Assembly (NCBI RefSeq): GCF_001425005.1 | Contig: NZ_LMDB01000022.1 | Coordinates: 311,264 to 375,263 of the forward strand | Source: Duganella sp. Root336D2 | GTDB taxonomy: Bacteria; Pseudomonadota; Gammaproteobacteria; Burkholderiales; Burkholderiaceae_D | Direction of reading: 5' to 3' | DNA length: 64,000 bases | Part shown: one piece after another, positions 62,066-64,000 of the stretch | Layout: the number at the start of each line of letters is the position of its first letter | How positions within the stretch are numbered: the first letter of the stretch is position 1 | The notes under the pieces: model-generated | The model's database searches: none | Told to the model about the DNA's origin: nothing | Seen by the model: the letters and a program-made list of their open reading frames with translations, nothing else | Program-made: the position numbers and the translations under genes

Positions 62066-64000
62066 ATGGCACCAAAAAAACAGGTTCTCGCAATCGCAGT
62101 TGCATCACTTTTCAGCAACGCCGCGTGGGCGCAGGAAGCGCCTGCCGGCGAAACCGCTACCGTGGTGGTGACCGGTACCCGGGTCTCCAACCGCACGGTA
62201 CTCGACACCACCGCACCGGTGGACGTCATCAGCGCCGACAGCATCAAGAACGCCGGTGTTCCGGAAATCACGCAGGCGCTGTCCGTGGCGCTGCCTTCGC
62301 TGAATTTCCCGCGTCCTGGACTGGCCGACGGTACCGACACCATCCGCCCCGCCACGCTGCGCGGACTGGCGCCTGACCAGACCCTGGTCCTGGTCAACTC
62401 CAAGCGCCGCCATACTTCCTCGCTGGTCAACCTGAACGGCACCATCGGCCGCGGTTCGGCGGCGGTGGACATGAACTCCATCCCGGCCGGTATCGTCAAA
62501 ACCATTGAAGTGCTGCGTGACGGCGCTTCCGCGCAATACGGTTCCGACGCAATTGCAGGCGTGATCAACGTACGCCTGCGTACCGACCGCACCGGTGGCG
62601 AGGCCAGTGTGAGCTATGGCCGCCGCGATACCGAATACAACTTCAATCCGGGCACGCCGCCAGCCGGCGCCACCTGGGGCGTGCAGGATTCGCGCAAGCG
62701 CAAGGACGGCAATACGCTGAACCTGAGCCTGTGGAAGGGCATGGAGCTGGGTGAAGACGGCTTCCTGGTGCTGGCACTGGAGCGCAAGCGCCAGCATCAC
62801 ACCGAGCGATCGGGCTGGGACGTGCGCCAGCAATATCCGCTGCTGAACGGCGCCTTCGACCCGCGCGAAGCGACGATCAATCGCTTCAACGCCTGGTACG
62901 GCGAGCCTGAGCTGACGCAGAACACCTTCTTCGCCAATGCCGGCTATAACCTGGCCGGCGGCGTCAAGCTGTATGGCTGGACCAGCTACCAGGACCGCGA
63001 TGCGCGCTCGGGCGGCTTCTTCCGCCGTGCGATCCAGGACAACAATACGATCCAGATTTATCCGGATGGCTTCCTGCCGATCATCGCGCCGGCGGTGGAA
63101 GACTTCAGCGCGGCCTTCGGCGCGACCTGGAGCGCCGGCGCGTGGGAGATGGATACCTCCCTCACCTACGGCGAAAACCGGATGGACTTCACCATCGAGA
63201 ACACGCTGAACCGTTCCCTTGGCCCGAGCTCCAAAACCGCCTTCGACGCGGGCGGCTTCAAGTACGACCAGCTCACCTTCAACCTGTCGGCCGTGCGCCA
63301 GTTCGAAGTGGGCCTGTCTTCGCCGCTCAACCTGGCAATTGGTGCGGAAGCGCGGCGTGAAGGCTACGCCCTGCATGCCGGCGAACCGGATTCCTGGCGC
63401 AATGGCGGCGTGCTGCTGCCGAACGGGCAGCCGACGGCGTCCGGCTCGCAGGTGTTCCCTGGCTTCCGTCCGAGCGACGAATCGGATGCCAACCGCAAAG
63501 CCTACTCGGTGTTTGCCGACGTGGAAGCGAACGTGACGGAGAACCTGCTGGCATCGGCCGCGGTGCGCGGTGAGCATTACTCCGACTTCGGCAACAACTG
63601 GTCGGGCAAGCTGGCGGCGCGCTACAACTTTTCGCCGTCGTTTGCCCTGCGCGGTTCGGCGCAGAACGGCTTCCGCGCGCCGTCGCCGCAACAGCAGTTC
63701 TTCACCTCCACGGCGACCAACTTCGTCGGCGGGGTACCGTTCGATATCACCACCTTCAAGCCGAGCGATCCGGCTGCGATCGCGTTGGGCGCCAAACCGC
63801 TCGATGCAGAGAAGTCGACCAACTTCTCGCTTGGCGCCGTCGGCAAGATGGGCAAGGCCAGCCTGACGGTGGATGCGTTCCAGATCAAGATCCGCGACCG
63901 CATCGTGCTGTCGGAGAACCTGCTGCAGACCAATGTGCGCGACTACCTGGCCTCGCAAGGCTTTATCGGCGTTGGCGGCGGACGCTTCTTCATCAACGGC
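62066..64000 (+). CDS. TonB-dependent receptor, C-terminus beyond the window
   Basis: An open frame of 645 codons from the ATG at 62066 (after AAGGGG) to the right edge without a stop. A signal peptide ends NAAWAQEA. TVVVTGTRVSNRTVLDTTAPVDVIS (core VVVTGTRVSNR) is the TonB-box and plug start, the plug has LRGLAPDQTLVLVN and DGASAQYGSDAIAGVINV, and barrel strands follow. The DGASAQYGSDAIAGV motif is common in iTevA-like and vitamin/siderophore/carbohydrate receptors. The substrate is unknown. A TTGACA at 61996 may be part of its promoter. Confidence 0.9.
   Translation, partial: MAPKKQVLAIAVASLFSNAAWAQEAPAGETATVVVTGTRVSNRTVLDTTAPVDVISADSIKNAGVPEITQALSVALPSLNFPRPGLADGTDTIRPATLRGLAPDQTLVLVNSKRRHTSSLVNLNGTIGRGSAAVDMNSIPAGIVKTIEVLRDGASAQYGSDAIAGVINVRLRTDRTGGEASVSYGRRDTEYNFNPGTPPAGATWGVQDSRKRKDGNTLNLSLWKGMELGEDGFLVLALERKRQHHTERSGWDVRQQYPLLNGAFDPREATINRFNAWYGEPELTQNTFFANAGYNLAGGVKLYGWTSYQDRDARSGGFFRRAIQDNNTIQIYPDGFLPIIAPAVEDFSAAFGATWSAGAWEMDTSLTYGENRMDFTIENTLNRSLGPSSKTAFDAGGFKYDQLTFNLSAVRQFEVGLSSPLNLAIGAEARREGYALHAGEPDSWRNGGVLLPNGQPTASGSQVFPGFRPSDESDANRKAYSVFADVEANVTENLLASAAVRGEHYSDFGNNWSGKLAARYNFSPSFALRGSAQNGFRAPSPQQQFFTSTATNFVGGVPFDITTFKPSDPAAIALGAKPLDAEKSTNFSLGAVGKMGKASLTVDAFQIKIRDRIVLSENLLQTNVRDYLASQGFIGVGGGRFFING

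Overview
The window reads as chromosomal DNA of a betaproteobacterium of the Oxalobacteraceae (Massilia/Duganella/Janthinobacterium type). This is inferred from GC-rich coding with strong third-position bias, the rplU-rpmA-obgE-proB order, a stand-alone rsxB-nth pair, an intracellular PHA depolymerase with a PHA granule-region protein, a type-2 ferredoxin reductase beside fdxA, and three large TonB-dependent receptors typical of polymer-degrading Massilia relatives. No prophage, plasmid or intact transposase gene is visible.

Layout. 1-8.5 kb: the N-terminus of an S9 peptidase, an S41 peptidase, a small outer-membrane barrel, an SOS-controlled polB, and a TonB-dependent receptor preceded by two small membrane proteins. 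8.6-26.7 kb: a carbohydrate utilisation locus. It holds an EamA transporter, an AraC regulator, a CBM9-like protein, a TonB-dependent receptor, a GH2 beta-mannosidase, a LacI regulator, an AGE-family sugar isomerase, a PfkB kinase, a GH92 alpha-mannosidase, a FucP-type MFS permease and a GH31 alpha-glucosidase. Together they outline a route from mannose-rich, possibly glucose-capped, glycans to fructose-6-phosphate. A 21-bp motif (GTTTACT-N7-[A/G]CTAAA) recurs in three of its control regions.

26.7-29.6 kb: a large protein joining a RING finger to a TerD-like domain, next to tRNA-Pro(CGG). 29.6-37.7 kb: housekeeping genes (an ArsC-like reductase, ispB, rplU, rpmA, obgE, proB, nth, rsxB) and a periplasmic binding protein. 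The rpmA-obgE gap holds a LexA-like box and hairpins resembling an IS200/IS605 right end. 37.7-49.4 kb: a frameshifted small gene, a BigR-type repressor with two YeeE/YedE sulfur-transport half genes, phaZ, ferredoxin reductase and fdxA, a metallopeptidase/emfourin pair, several small genes including an acyl-CoA-binding protein, a frameshifted DUF1176 gene, HU, and a low-complexity secreted protein.

49.5-64 kb: a subtilisin-type protease divergent from an ECF sigma/anti-sigma pair, an FKBP, a tightly packed operon (beta-propeller, polysaccharide deacetylase, fatty-acid hydroxylase, EI24/CysZ-like protein, MoCF-domain protein), a divergent class A penicillin-binding protein, a TAXI-type binding protein, and the start of a third TonB-dependent receptor. 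Two different palindrome-pair (REP/BIME-like) elements sit at 35.4 kb and 60.5 kb. All functions are read from motifs and general knowledge of families; no database search was run.
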